64,000 nucleotides of DNA, from contig NZ_JBITIH010000015.1 in assembly GCF_044458865.1 (NCBI RefSeq), positions 155,036 to 219,035 on the forward strand. Direction: 5' to 3'. The DNA comes from Micromonospora_G sp044458865. Its GTDB lineage: Bacteria; Actinomycetota; Actinomycetes; Mycobacteriales; Micromonosporaceae. The position numbers and the translations under genes were made by a program. The notes under the pieces were generated by a model that was not told the origin of the DNA, did not search any database, and worked only from the letters and a program-made list of their open reading frames with translations. Numbering within the stretch: the first letter of the stretch is position 1; every line of letters starts with the position of its first letter. This document shows, in pieces, positions 8,370 through 17,986 of this stretch.

Positions 8370-9026
8370 TCAGACGGGGGTACGCAACCCGTCGGTGACC
8401 CGGAAGTCGTCCGGTGGCAACGGCAGCGGCGACGGCTCCCCCAACTGATAGAGCTCGTACAACCGGGGCCGGACGTCCGCGAGCGGGTAGGTGTTCTCGT
8501 ACACGGCGAGCTTGTAGACCACACCTTCGAGCACGCTGCGCAACAGCACCTCCTCCAACGCCGGGTCAGCCGCCCCCCGCGCCTTGAAGATCGCGCGCAG
8601 CCGCTCCTCGAAGGCCCGTACCGCGCCCGAACGTGACCGCTCCACCTTGGCGAACACCTCACGAGTGCCGGGCTGGAGCATCAGGCAGAGCATCAACCGC
8701 TGCATACCGAGGAACTCGCGGGCGCCGAGCAGAGCCCGGTCGATCACGACGGCGAGCAACCGGTCCGCCGGCACGTCCTCGCCCTGGTCGTCCAGCATCG
8801 AGAGCACGCTGTCCAGCCAGCGCCCCAGGACCGCCTCCAGCAGGTCACGTTTGGAGGCGAAGTAGTAGGAGATGAGCCCCCGGGACACCTGCGCCCGCTC
8901 GGTGATCTGGGAGATGGTCGCTCCCTCGTATCCGTGAGCCGCGAAGACCTCCAACGCCGCACCGATGATCCGTTCCTGGGACCGATGGCGCATCTGGACG
9001 TTCACCCGAGGGGAACGAGGGGACAC
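8370..9026 (-). CDS. TetR-family transcriptional regulator
   Basis: 218 residues. The start is GTG at 9026 because GGAGG (9033-9037) lies 6 bases upstream; MRHRSQERII eleven codons later is the alternative. The N-terminal helix-turn-helix is ATISQITERAQVSRGLISYY followed by FASKRDLLEAVL, a canonical TetR DNA-binding domain. The rest is a helical ligand domain without recognisable specificity. The same frame runs open far upstream through an AraC-like remnant, but that part is not in this protein. The neighbouring genes do not reveal the target. Confidence 0.88.
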   Translation of the reverse strand: MSPRSPRVNVQMRHRSQERIIGAALEVFAAHGYEGATISQITERAQVSRGLISYYFASKRDLLEAVLGRWLDSVLSMLDDQGEDVPADRLLAVVIDRALLGAREFLGMQRLMLCLMLQPGTREVFAKVERSRSGAVRAFEERLRAIFKARGAADPALEEVLLRSVLEGVVYKLAVYENTYPLADVRPRLYELYQLGEPSPLPLPPDDFRVTDGLRTPV

Positions 9027-9149
9027 CGATGACCTCCAGTTGGGAGCGCGCAACAACATAGGCATCATTGCGTACCGACCCAGGTCGCGAGGGTCCGGCG
9101 GCGCCCGGGCGGGGTATCCGGAGATCGCCAATGTCCGCTGGAGCGCCCC

Positions 9150-9372
9150 ACGATCGTCAATGCCCGTCGCGGCAGTCGCCGGCCGTGGGCCGGCACCCGG
9201 CGAGAAAGGCACCCGGGGTACGCCCATGAGACGCCGGAACTCCGCTGTCATGTGGGCCTGGTCGTAGTAACCGGCACCGCTCGCCAACTCCGACAAATGC
9301 GTACGGGGAACGCGTGCGAGCACCGTACGCGCCCGCTGGAGCTGCCCGAACTGCCTCGGCGGAAACCCGGGT
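9150..9372 (-). pseudogene. Remnant of an AraC-family regulator (second HTH only)
   Basis: On the minus strand, in the same open frame as the TetR gene but upstream of its ribosome site, the translation reads PPRQFGQLQRARTVLARV, then HLSELASGAGYYDQAHMTAE and FRRLMGVPRVPFSPG. This is the second half of an AraC C-terminal domain, including the GYYDQAHM recognition helix. Nothing recognisable as the first HTH or the sensor domain precedes it, and no start codon with a ribosome site is evident. I read it as a 5'-truncated gene lying between the TetR gene and the divergent DUF4262 gene. Confidence 0.6.
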
Positions 9373-9428
9373 GTGGACCGCCCTGACCAGGCCGGGCACG
9401 CCCGCCGGGGCGTCGGTAGAGTCGCGGG

Positions 9429-10277
9429 GTGACCGACTCCTCCTGCCCCTGTCTGATCTGCGCCGACGCCTCCGCCGGACGGGACGACAAGGTCCTCGCC
9501 ACCATCCAGGAGCACGGCTGGTCGGCGCTGCGGGTCGAGGGCGGGATCGGTTTCGCGTACACGGTCGGGCTGTGGCACTCGTTCCGCCGACCGGAGATCG
9601 TGATGTTCGGGCTCGACGGCGAGAACATGCAGCACTGGCTCAACGCGTGCGTGGCGCTCGGACGCGAACAGGGTTGGCCCGAGCCCGGGGAACCGTTCGA
9701 AGGCGTCCTGGAGGGCTTCCCGACCCAGTTGCGGCCGGTGCATGACTCGTGGCGCAATGCCCTGTTCGGCACCGCGCACCGCTTCTACGACGGCTTCGCC
9801 GTCCCCGTCCTCCAGTTGGTCTGGCCGGACCGGGACGGCCGCTGGCCCTGGGCGGAGCAGGCCAGCGCGAGCAGTCGCAACCGGCAGGCATTCGCCTGGT
9901 TGCCCGTCTCGGAGCACCCGGTGGGCGCATGGCGGCTGGTCGGCGAGTTGGAGCCGGACTTTCCCTTCCCGGTCGGCCCGGACAGTTGGGCGCTGACCAC
10001 CACCGCGGTGCTCGACGGAGAGCGTCCGATCACCCGGATCAGCCTGGACGAGGGCGCGTACGACGTGCTCGACGAACGCGGCTACGACGCCGACGACCTG
10101 TGCCTGGCCTTCCTCGGTGACCTGGTCGTGCGGTACCCGCAGGTCGCCGCCGCCGCCGATCTCGGTGAGGGACACGTCGCGATCAGCGGCGACGAACAGG
10201 TCTGGCTCCGCGCCCGCCAGTCACCCGGCGACAGCCGGGCGAGCCAACGTGCGTGGGACTCCGCCCGGCCCCGTTAG
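9429..10277 (+). CDS. DUF4262-domain protein
   Basis: 282 residues from a GTG start (MTDSSCPCLIC). The region from about residue 20 to 150 matches DUF4262 from memory: GFAYTVGLWHSFRRPEIVMFG, then EPGEPFEGVLEGF, then FYDGFAVPVLQLVWPDRDGRWPW. The family is widespread in actinobacteria and has no known reaction. The N-terminus has three closely spaced cysteines (CPCLIC) that could bind metal; this is inference. No signal peptide or membrane segment is seen. It is divergent from the AraC remnant and convergent with the dioxygenase gene 23 bases away. Confidence 0.75.
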   Translation: MTDSSCPCLICADASAGRDDKVLATIQEHGWSALRVEGGIGFAYTVGLWHSFRRPEIVMFGLDGENMQHWLNACVALGREQGWPEPGEPFEGVLEGFPTQLRPVHDSWRNALFGTAHRFYDGFAVPVLQLVWPDRDGRWPWAEQASASSRNRQAFAWLPVSEHPVGAWRLVGELEPDFPFPVGPDSWALTTTAVLDGERPITRISLDEGAYDVLDERGYDADDLCLAFLGDLVVRYPQVAAAADLGEGHVAISGDEQVWLRARQSPGDSRASQRAWDSARPR

Positions 10278-10300
10278 CCGCCGAGCGGACCGGCTCCGGG

Positions 10301-11209
10301 TCAACGGAGCCAGGGGATGGTGCGGTCGAGGCCCCGGCGCTGCTTGAGCTCGCGGCGCAGCGGGATCTCGTCGTCCACGTACCCGTCCCAGTTGACGCCC
10401 CAGTGGTTGGCCGTGTGGGTGCTCTCCCCCAGCAACTGCCGCTGCACCGGCGTACGCGCTGCCCACCACGGGCCGTCCTGGTCGAGGTGCAGGTCATCGA
10501 GGGGACGGATCCAGCGGTACGTGTAACCGACGAAGAGCATCTTGCGGGTGATGCTGGAGCGGTTGATCGACCGCGAGTGCCACAGCCTGCGGTCGAAGAC
10601 GAACGCGTCGCCGGGGTTGGCGGTGATCTCGACCGTGCCCTCCGGGTCGGGGTGGTGCACCGAGAGATCCGCCGGGCGGGGTAGCGAGTTCTTGGTGTGA
10701 CTACCCGGGATGACCTTGGTGGCACCCCGGCCGGTCTCCGAGAGATCGGAGAGCACGTACGCGACCTTCAGTGAGAACATCGGCCGAGGCTGGTCGGGAT
10801 CCAACGTCTCCGGATCGGAGTTCTGCCGGTAGCCGTCCTGGTGCCAGCCCCAGTAGGGCCGCTCCGCCTCGGCGGCCGGCTCCGGGGGCGTCACGTCGAG
10901 GTGGTTGTGGTGGGTGTAGATGTTCCAGCCGAGCAGCCCCCAGATGTACGGGAACGTCGTCGGGTGGGTGAGTAGTTCGCCGAAGAGTTCGTCCCGCTCA
11001 AGGAAACCGAGCAGGTGCAGGGTCCCGTTCTTCGCGGTGTTGCCCGCCGTGGCCATCCGGTCGTGAATCCGGTCGACCGCCTTCTCCAGCGCCGCCCGGT
11101 GCTCCTCGGTCAGCACCTGCCGCAGCAGCAGGAAACCCTGCTCGTGGAACTCCTTACGATCGACGTCGCTGATTGTTTCGTACCCTGTCCGCCCCTGGTA
11201 GTCGAACAT
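10301..11209 (-). CDS. Phytanoyl-CoA dioxygenase (PhyH)-family Fe(II)/2-oxoglutarate oxygenase
   Basis: 302 residues with the 2-His-1-carboxylate iron site visible: H123 and D125 in WGWHQDGY, and H211 in RLWHSRS. A likely 2-oxoglutarate-binding Arg (R217 or R222) lies in INRSSITRKM. The IPGSH and NPGDAFVFD strands also fit PhyH enzymes. The ATG start has GGGAGAGG 8 bases upstream. Family members hydroxylate many small molecules, including ectoine and natural-product intermediates. No biosynthetic neighbours indicate a substrate here, so only the reaction class can be stated. Confidence 0.88.
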   Translation of the reverse strand: MFDYQGRTGYETISDVDRKEFHEQGFLLLRQVLTEEHRAALEKAVDRIHDRMATAGNTAKNGTLHLLGFLERDELFGELLTHPTTFPYIWGLLGWNIYTHHNHLDVTPPEPAAEAERPYWGWHQDGYRQNSDPETLDPDQPRPMFSLKVAYVLSDLSETGRGATKVIPGSHTKNSLPRPADLSVHHPDPEGTVEITANPGDAFVFDRRLWHSRSINRSSITRKMLFVGYTYRWIRPLDDLHLDQDGPWWAARTPVQRQLLGESTHTANHWGVNWDGYVDDEIPLRRELKQRRGLDRTIPWLR

Positions 11210-11378
11210 TGCGCCAACCTCTCCCTTGACCCGCGTCGCGTGAAGCTGTCAGGGAGTGAACCGGCCGGATACGAAGGAAGTATGTGGTTCGGGTCAGCGA
11301 ACGATGCTGACGGCCCGGGCAGTTCGGGCTCCATCGCCGCCGTACCGAATCTTTGCCGCCTCTTCACAAAAGCCCTGG

Positions 11379-11729
11379 TCAGGCGGTTGGCCGGTCTTTC
11401 AACGGGAGCTTGCTCAGGACCGCCTCGTAGGAAGCGTCGAGCGCCTCGACGAGTTCGTCGTCCGGGATGGTGCCGTCGATCCGCAGGCTGTTCCAGCCGT
11501 ACCGCCCGATGTAGGCCATCACCGAGGCGTCATGGGGGTGGCGGAGCAACCACTCGTCGGCAATCTCGCGGTCCGCACCGCACTTCACCCCGACCGCCGT
11601 CCGTGACTCCGAGCCGAGAAACGCGAAGATCTTGCCGCCGACCTTGACCACGATGTCGGTCTCCCACGGCTCGTCCCGCCAGGCACCCGGTTTGGCCAGG
11701 CAGTATTCGAGCACCTCATCCCACGTCAT
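11379..11729 (-). CDS. MmcQ/YjbR-family protein
   Basis: 116 residues of the YjbR fold (CyaY-like, winged), opening MTWDEVLEYCLAKPGAWRDE, then KVGGKIFAFLG, NSLRIDGTIPDDELVEALDA and SYEAVLSKLP, all characteristic. These are small single-domain proteins often annotated as DNA-binding, but their function is unproven. It follows the dioxygenase gene on the same strand but is separated from it by about 170 bases, so co-transcription is unlikely. Confidence 0.85.
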   Translation of the reverse strand: MTWDEVLEYCLAKPGAWRDEPWETDIVVKVGGKIFAFLGSESRTAVGVKCGADREIADEWLLRHPHDASVMAYIGRYGWNSLRIDGTIPDDELVEALDASYEAVLSKLPLKDRPTA

Positions 11730-12227
11730 CTCGGGCCCCCTTACTGACAGCCATGTTCACATGCCGGTACGACACCACGCGTGACCCGCACTGACAAACA
11801 CCAGGGAAGAGTGAGGATCACTGGGTACACGTAGCTCCGCCGGTGAGCGTTCAACGATCGCCGGCCGGTTTGCCTGCCGGGATCCACGCCATACCGTCGG
11901 CGGACGCCCTGGCTCGGTCGCGGGACGACGCCCGGCGCCGCCAGATCAACGCGAAGGGATCCAGCGTGCCCACGTTCGACCGAGACGCACGACGTGCTGA
12001 CAGGAAAACGGGGTGGCGTACGACGAGCACACGGGTAGGTACGACGCGGTCACGGTGGGCTTGGTGCACTCGTGGTGGGCTACGGCGCACTCGCGGTGAC
12101 CGACCGCGTCACCTCGGACCAGCTCTACCTGGGGATCGGCTCAGCGCCGCGGCACAACTGGGTGCAGATCATGCTCAAGTCCGAATGAGCCCTCGAACCA
12201 TGGGCGGGGTGGCTGCGCTCGGGCGGT
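11730..12227. other. Intergenic stretch with a possible coding relic
   Basis: No convincing gene. A short plus-strand frame ending at 12188 reads LGALVVGYGALAVTDRVTSD then LYLGIGSAPRHNWVQIMLKSE, which looks protein-like, but it is closed by a TAG at 12036-12038 and has no ribosome site. It may be the 3' remnant of a lost gene. The longer plus-strand frame over the same bases is Arg/Thr-rich and looks like a shadow. Confidence 0.3.
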
Positions 12228-12896
12228 TCAGGACTGACGGATCGCCTCACCGGCGATCTCGATCCGTACCGTCTTGCCGACGAGAACTCCGCCGCTTTCG
12301 AGAACCACGTTCCAGAGAAGTCCGTAGTCCTCGCGGTCGACGTCCGCGGTCGCACTGAAGCCGAAGATGTCCTGCCCGTAGGGATCACGACGGGCACCCC
12401 CGAACTCCACCTGGAGGTCGACCGCCCGAGTGATCCCCTTGACCGTCAACTCTCCGGTGAGCACGAATCGTCCGGGCGTCTGGACGGCGTGCGGCAGTAC
12501 CTCGCGCCCCGCGCCCCGTTGACCCAACCGGTGGTTCCTCAACCGGGCCCAGGCGAAGATCGGGTCTTCGTTGCGCTCCCACTTGATGCCCGTACTCCGG
12601 TATTCGAGCGTCCGATAGCGCTCCACGTCGAGGAAGTCGGGACTCCTCAGGTGGGTGTCCCGATCGTTGCTCCCGGTGGTGAGGCTCGCCGCCAGGATCG
12701 TCGCACTCACCGAGGAGGCCAAGGGGTCCGCCGCCACGTGGATATGGGCGGTCGCCTCGGCGAACTCCCCCCGTACGGGGCTCACCATCATGTGTCGGGC
12801 CACAAAACCGATCCGCTTGTGCGACTGATCCAGAGAATAGGAACCGGCAGCCGGGATGGTCATGCCTTCCCAGGTACGTGTGGCGAAGTCGGTCAT
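12228..12896 (-). CDS. YceI-family lipocalin-like protein
   Basis: 222 residues from ATG at 12896, preceded by GGGGAAGG. YceI features: YSLDQSHKRIGFVARHMMVS near the N-terminus, SLTTGSNDRDTHLRSPDFLD, and the C-terminal GELTVKGITRAVDLQVEFGG strand. YceI proteins form a beta-barrel that binds isoprenoid-like lipids. There is no signal peptide, so a cytoplasmic form. Between the strand ending in IKWERN and the LTVKG strand it carries about 25 extra residues (HRLGQRGAGREVLPHAVQTP) that are unusual for the family and could be a loop insertion. The gene stands alone on its strand. Confidence 0.85.
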   Translation of the reverse strand: MTDFATRTWEGMTIPAAGSYSLDQSHKRIGFVARHMMVSPVRGEFAEATAHIHVAADPLASSVSATILAASLTTGSNDRDTHLRSPDFLDVERYRTLEYRSTGIKWERNEDPIFAWARLRNHRLGQRGAGREVLPHAVQTPGRFVLTGELTVKGITRAVDLQVEFGGARRDPYGQDIFGFSATADVDREDYGLLWNVVLESGGVLVGKTVRIEIAGEAIRQS

Positions 12897-13237
12897 CGTG
12901 TTGCCTTCCCCGGTTGTCTTCCCCCCGAGTTGTTCCCGGGTGTTTGCCAGCGCGCCACAGGAGCCCGCGGGTAGGCGAGTCGATCGGACCCGTGCACCCG
13001 CAGCCCAGCATAAGGACGCTTCGGGGCCGCTTTCCGGGCTCCACCGAACGGTGGATCTTGACAAACCCCTCGCTCGGGAAGAAGGTGCGTCCGACGGCGA
13101 ATTCGCACGGCATTTCGGTCATTTCCCCTGACAAATCAGCCACTGGAAGGAAGTTGCCGACGGCCGAATTCGACGGAATTCGATCGCGGCGCGCATCGGT
13201 GCCGAGGACCGGCGTCGACCCGCGCACGTGATAACGC
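12897..13237. other. Intergenic region upstream of the YceI gene with a thrice-repeated motif
   Basis: No gene is supported in these 341 bases. GACGGCGAATTCG (13093-13105), GACGGCCGAATTCG (13159-13172) and GACGGAATTCG (13172-13182) share a GACGG-(CN)-GAATTCG pattern, and the first two contain the palindrome CGAATTCG. They lie 200-290 bases upstream of the YceI start and just after the stop of the third LtrA gene, so they may be regulator sites or a local duplication. Confidence 0.4.
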
Positions 13238-14482
13238 TCACCCGAGGATCGGCTGACGGCGCGGATGCCGGATCGCGTCCCAGACCCCGACACCGGCCAC
13301 CACCAGGGTGGCGATGGCGGACAGAGCCAGCGGCGACACGTTCGGTCCCACCGGCACCAGGGCTGCGAGCGCGACGATGGCGAGCAACCGGGGCAGCGAG
13401 AAGGTGGCGAAGACGGAACGTTTGAAGAGCAGGTGTCCGGCAAGGAAGAGGGCCGGCCCGCCGAGCACGGTGACGATGGTGACGGTGTCGGCATGGCCGC
13501 CCGGATGGGCGATGACGAGGTCGTCCCCGACCGCGGCGACGATGATGCCGGCGACCATCGGCAACTGGAAATAGGTGTACGCCGAGCGGCCGATCTGCCC
13601 CGGGTTCTCCGACTGGTCGATCGCCGCGCTGGCGGCCTCGGCGCCTCGGTCGAAGTAGAGCCACCAGAGGGCGACACTGCCCACGAACGAAACGGTGAAC
13701 GCGAGCAGGTGCAGCGCCTCGGCCGGACGGGCCCCGAAGACCGTACCAGTGATCAGGATCGATTCGCCGAGTGCGATCAGGATGAACAGCTGCCCGCGTT
13801 CGGCGAGGTGCCGGCCGTTGACCGGCCAGTCCGCCGGGGTGGACTTGCCCGCTCCGGGAACCCAGAAGCCGGCGATGGCGGCGAGGTATTCGATCACCAC
13901 GGCGGCGGCCCAGAACGCGAGCCGGGTCGGCCCGTGCGAGAGGCCACCCGCCACCCAGAGCGCGCTGGAGACAGCCTTCCACACCAGCAAACGCTGAAAG
14001 TTGAGCCGCAGCCCGAGCCGTTGGCGCTTCTGCTCCGCCGACTCCGTCGCCGCTCCAGTGCCGGGCCGACCCAGCGTCAGTATGACGAAGACGTTCCGCC
14101 CGACCTGGATCGCCGCGTACGCCCCGGCGACCCAGATGCCCCGCTCCCCGTACGCCTGCGGCAGTGACGCCGAGACGATCAGGCTGAGCAACATGAGGAC
14201 GACCAACATCAGTCGGACACCCAACTGGTCCGGGTCGAACCAGTTGGTGACCCAGGCGGTGTCCACCCAGGCCCACCAGATCGCCAGCAACAGCAACAGG
14301 GTCTGCACCGCGCCGAGAGGAGTCAGGTGGGTGAGGAGGAGGTGGGTCAACTGTGTGACCGCGAGTACGTAGATCAGGTCGAAGAACAGTTCGACGAACG
14401 TGACCCGGCCGCGTCCCTCGGAGCCCCGCAGGCCCCGCACGCTCTCCCCGATATCCGCCACCTGATCGGCCTCCGACCGCAT
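13238..14482 (-). CDS. LtrA-family membrane protein (third of three)
   Basis: 414 residues with FVELFFDLIYVLAVTQL at about residues 29-45 and the internal motif LFILIALGESILITG, the most canonical of the three copies in this window. Multiple hydrophobic segments follow the LtrA pattern to the C-terminus. It has an ATG start with a modest GAG-rich ribosome site. It is 6 kb from the convergent pair and in a different gene context, so it looks like an older paralogue rather than part of a recent tandem duplication. Confidence 0.87.
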   Translation of the reverse strand: MRSEADQVADIGESVRGLRGSEGRGRVTFVELFFDLIYVLAVTQLTHLLLTHLTPLGAVQTLLLLLAIWWAWVDTAWVTNWFDPDQLGVRLMLVVLMLLSLIVSASLPQAYGERGIWVAGAYAAIQVGRNVFVILTLGRPGTGAATESAEQKRQRLGLRLNFQRLLVWKAVSSALWVAGGLSHGPTRLAFWAAAVVIEYLAAIAGFWVPGAGKSTPADWPVNGRHLAERGQLFILIALGESILITGTVFGARPAEALHLLAFTVSFVGSVALWWLYFDRGAEAASAAIDQSENPGQIGRSAYTYFQLPMVAGIIVAAVGDDLVIAHPGGHADTVTIVTVLGGPALFLAGHLLFKRSVFATFSLPRLLAIVALAALVPVGPNVSPLALSAIATLVVAGVGVWDAIRHPRRQPILG

Positions 14483-14743
14483 CGGCCCAGCTCAACCACT
14501 GTGGCCAGGCCGATGGTAACGGCGGGAACGGCACCAGGTCCGCGTGTTGCCGCAGGTCAGGGTACGAGCACCGGGAGCGTGGCCAGCGTGGTGGCGACCA
14601 GTACGTGGCGCCGACGCTGCTCCGCGACACAGCGGCCCCCGGCCTGGGTGGTTGGCGGTTCGGAGATCGGGGTACTCCGATGCTCGTAACCGCGTGGGCA
14701 CCGGCGAACAGGCGTAGGTAGCCGCGCTCCGACCAGGAGGTGT

Positions 14744-15451
14744 GTGGTGGTCAGAATTCCTTCGCTCTCGCGGCGAACAGCGGCGTCGACCGAGCCGGAG
14801 TCGACGGTGACGTCCGCGCCGACGACCGACAGTGCGCCGACGACCGACAGCGGGCAGGCGGGCGCCACCGGTGTGGTGGCTCCGCCGGGCGCGGTGGCTC
14901 CGCCGGGTGAGCGGGCGACGTACCGCAGTTCGTCGGCCAGCTCGGCGACCGCACCGGTCATCAACCGCCCACGTACGAGTGTCACCCAGGACGACGACAC
15001 GCGGGTCGACGGTCGCCCCGCCCGAGAGGACGTACCCCGGGACGACCGTCGCGACCGGAGCCTCGACCGGACGACCGGCACCGAGCGGGTGGACCGCGAG
15101 CCCACCGTGGTGCCGCCGGCGGGCCCGCGTCCCCGGGCCAGCCTGCTCGCCACCCTGAGCCTGATCCTCGGCGTGGCCGCGGCCCTCTTCGTGCTGACCG
15201 GTGCCCTCGCCGGGTACGGCATCGCGATCGGCGCGATCGGCGCTTTGCTCGGTGTCGCCGGCGTCTCGGCCACCAGTCGCCGACACGTCGCCGGCAAGTC
15301 CGACGCGCTGCTCGGCCTGGTGTTGGGGCTCGGCGCGGTGGTCCTGGGCATCCTCGCGATGACCGGGCAGTTCACCTGGCCGACCACGGACGGGGACTGG
15401 GTGCTGCGGTTCCGCGAGTGGCTCGACTCACAGTTTGTGGACCGTTTCTAG
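14744..15451 (+). CDS. Membrane protein with long Thr/Ala/Pro-rich N-terminus (DUF4190-like hydrophobic hairpin)
   Basis: About 235 residues. AGGAGG at 14735-14740 precedes two GTG codons (14744 and 14747), and the second has the better spacing. The first 130 residues are disordered and charged, with repeated PTTDSAP and VAPPGA units. Then come hydrophobic segments ASLLATLSLILGVAAALFVL, YGIAIGAIGALLGVAG and ALLGLVLGLGAVVLGILAM, and a short WLRFREWLD-like tail. The hydrophobic half resembles small DUF4190-type actinobacterial membrane proteins; the match is loose. No function can be assigned. A strong terminator follows 85 bases downstream. Confidence 0.65.
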   Translation: MVVRIPSLSRRTAASTEPESTVTSAPTTDSAPTTDSGQAGATGVVAPPGAVAPPGERATYRSSSASSATAPVINRPRTSVTQDDDTRVDGRPAREDVPRDDRRDRSLDRTTGTERVDREPTVVPPAGPRPRASLLATLSLILGVAAALFVLTGALAGYGIAIGAIGALLGVAGVSATSRRHVAGKSDALLGLVLGLGAVVLGILAMTGQFTWPTTDGDWVLRFREWLDSQFVDRF

Positions 15452-15536
15452 GGGGCAGATATGACGCCAGAGCGGTGGTGCACCGCTCGGGCGTAGCTCG
15501 CCGGGGGTGGTTCACCGCCAGAGCTGAGTCGATGAA

Positions 15537-15560
15537 GGGGGCGGCGTCCACGCCGCCCCC
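15537..15560 (+). terminator. Hairpin terminator after the membrane protein gene
   Basis: GGGGGCGGCG (15537-15546) pairs with CGCCGCCCCC (15551-15560) around a four-base TCCA loop. It is a very stable stem without a T-run, placed between the membrane protein and the arginine-degrading operon. Confidence 0.7.
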
Positions 15561-15767
15561 TCAGCGATGACCGGCGACACCGGGTGACCGGGTTGCCGAT
15601 CACCTGACGCAACGAATCGCCGCAAGGGGCGGCTTCAGACGCAACGATCCGTCGCACAACGCAACTTCTCCCAGTGGTTCCGGCCAGGCCCGGCCGCATA
15701 GCGTTGGGTTACGCGCCAGCCCGTGAGCCGACCCCGGCCGGGCGCGCCCGACCACTGGGAGCAGGGC

Positions 15768-16585
15768 ATGACGCTGGATAGCAGCCGCCGGCACTACCTG
15801 ATGTGCCGGCCCACATATTTTGCCGTCGAATACGCGATCAATCCGTGGATGGATCCGAGCGCTCCGGTCGACGCCGCGCTCGCCATCCGGCAGTGGGAGA
15901 CGTTGCGCCGCACGTATCTCGACCTCGGCCACACGGTCGACGAGATCGAACCGGTGCCCGGCCTGCCCGACATGGTCTTCGCCGCAAACGGCGCGACCGT
16001 GGTGGACGGCGAGGTGCTCGCCGTCCAGTTCCGTGACCCGCAGCGGGCCGACGAGGCACCCGCGTACCGGTCGTGGTTCGAGCGGGCCGGGTACCCGGTC
16101 CACGAGGCCAAGTACGTCAACGAGGGCGAGGGCGACATCCTGCTCGCCGGCGGGATGCTGCTGGCCGGTACCGGGTTCCGCACCACCCACGCGGCGCACG
16201 CCCAGTTGCAGGAGGTCTTCGGCCGGCCGGTGGTGACGCTGCAACTGGTCGACCCGCGCTTCTACCACCTGGACACCGCGCTCTGCGTGCTGGACGAACA
16301 GACCGTGGCGTACCTGCCGGAGGCATTTTCCGCCGGCAGTCAGGCCGTACTGCGGCGGCTCTTCCCGGACGCGGTCCTGGCCGACGCGGCGGACGCCGAG
16401 GTGCTCGGTCTGAACGCGGTCAGCGACGGACGGAACGTGGTGCTTCCGGCCCAGGCGACCGGCCTGGCTGCCCAACTTCGGGAGCGCGGATACGCGACAA
16501 TTGGCATTGATCTGTCCGAGCTACGCAAAGCGGGCGGCGGACCGAAGTGCTGCACCCTGGTGCTGCGGAAGCGAGAGGCAAGCAA

Positions 16586-16589
<4 letters not shown>
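15768..16589 (+). CDS. Guanidine-group-modifying enzyme; probable arginine dihydrolase (DDAH-like)
   Basis: 273 residues, start ATG at 15768 with GGGA 7 bases upstream. The pentein fold of arginine-modifying enzymes is shown by INPWM (about residues 24-28), catalytic H167 in FYHLDTALCVL and nucleophile C261 in GGGPKCC. In DDAH and arginine deiminase the motif after PDxVF is acidic (for example VFVEDT). Here it is PDMVFAANGA, with N74, as in cyanobacterial arginine dihydrolases (ArgZ/AgrE), which turn arginine into ornithine, CO2 and ammonia. Its stop overlaps the start of ornithine aminotransferase (GTGA), which would consume the ornithine. So arginine to glutamate semialdehyde in two steps is the best reading; a citrulline-forming DDAH activity is the alternative. 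Confidence 0.85.
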
Positions 16590-17800
<1,211 letters not shown>

Positions 17801-17925
17801 GACCGGGGAGTCACCTCGACGAACCGGTCAGGAGACAGTCGAGTTGACGAATCGGGCTGACCGCTTGAGATGTGTGGTTCGGGCTCCCCGCATCTGCATG
17901 AACGGGCCGATCACCTGACGAACCG

Positions 17926-17973
17926 GTACGTGGAAAGCGGTCACCCGAACCCGGGTGACCGCTTTCCACGTAC
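17926..17973. terminator. Perfect 21-bp hairpin between convergent rocD and FHA genes
   Basis: GTACGTGGAAAGCGGTCACCC (17926-17946; first 20 bases shown are continuous with one more C) pairs without mismatch with 17953-17973 around a six-base loop. It lies 14 bases before the FHA gene stop on the other strand, so it can terminate both transcripts. Between rocD and the hairpin, short degenerate copies of a TCACCTGACGAACCGG-like motif recur. Confidence 0.85.
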
Positions 17974-17986
17974 GCGAAGGTTGCAC

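Noticed and set aside
8370..10175. A 601-codon minus-strand frame joining AraC-like and TetR sequences
   Set aside because: The TetR gene has its own GGAGG and GTG start at 9026, and the upstream part is antisense to the DUF4262 gene and holds only a partial AraC domain.
11843..12358. A plus-strand frame of 171 codons
   Set aside because: Arg/Thr-rich without motifs or ribosome site, and its 3' part runs antisense into the YceI gene.
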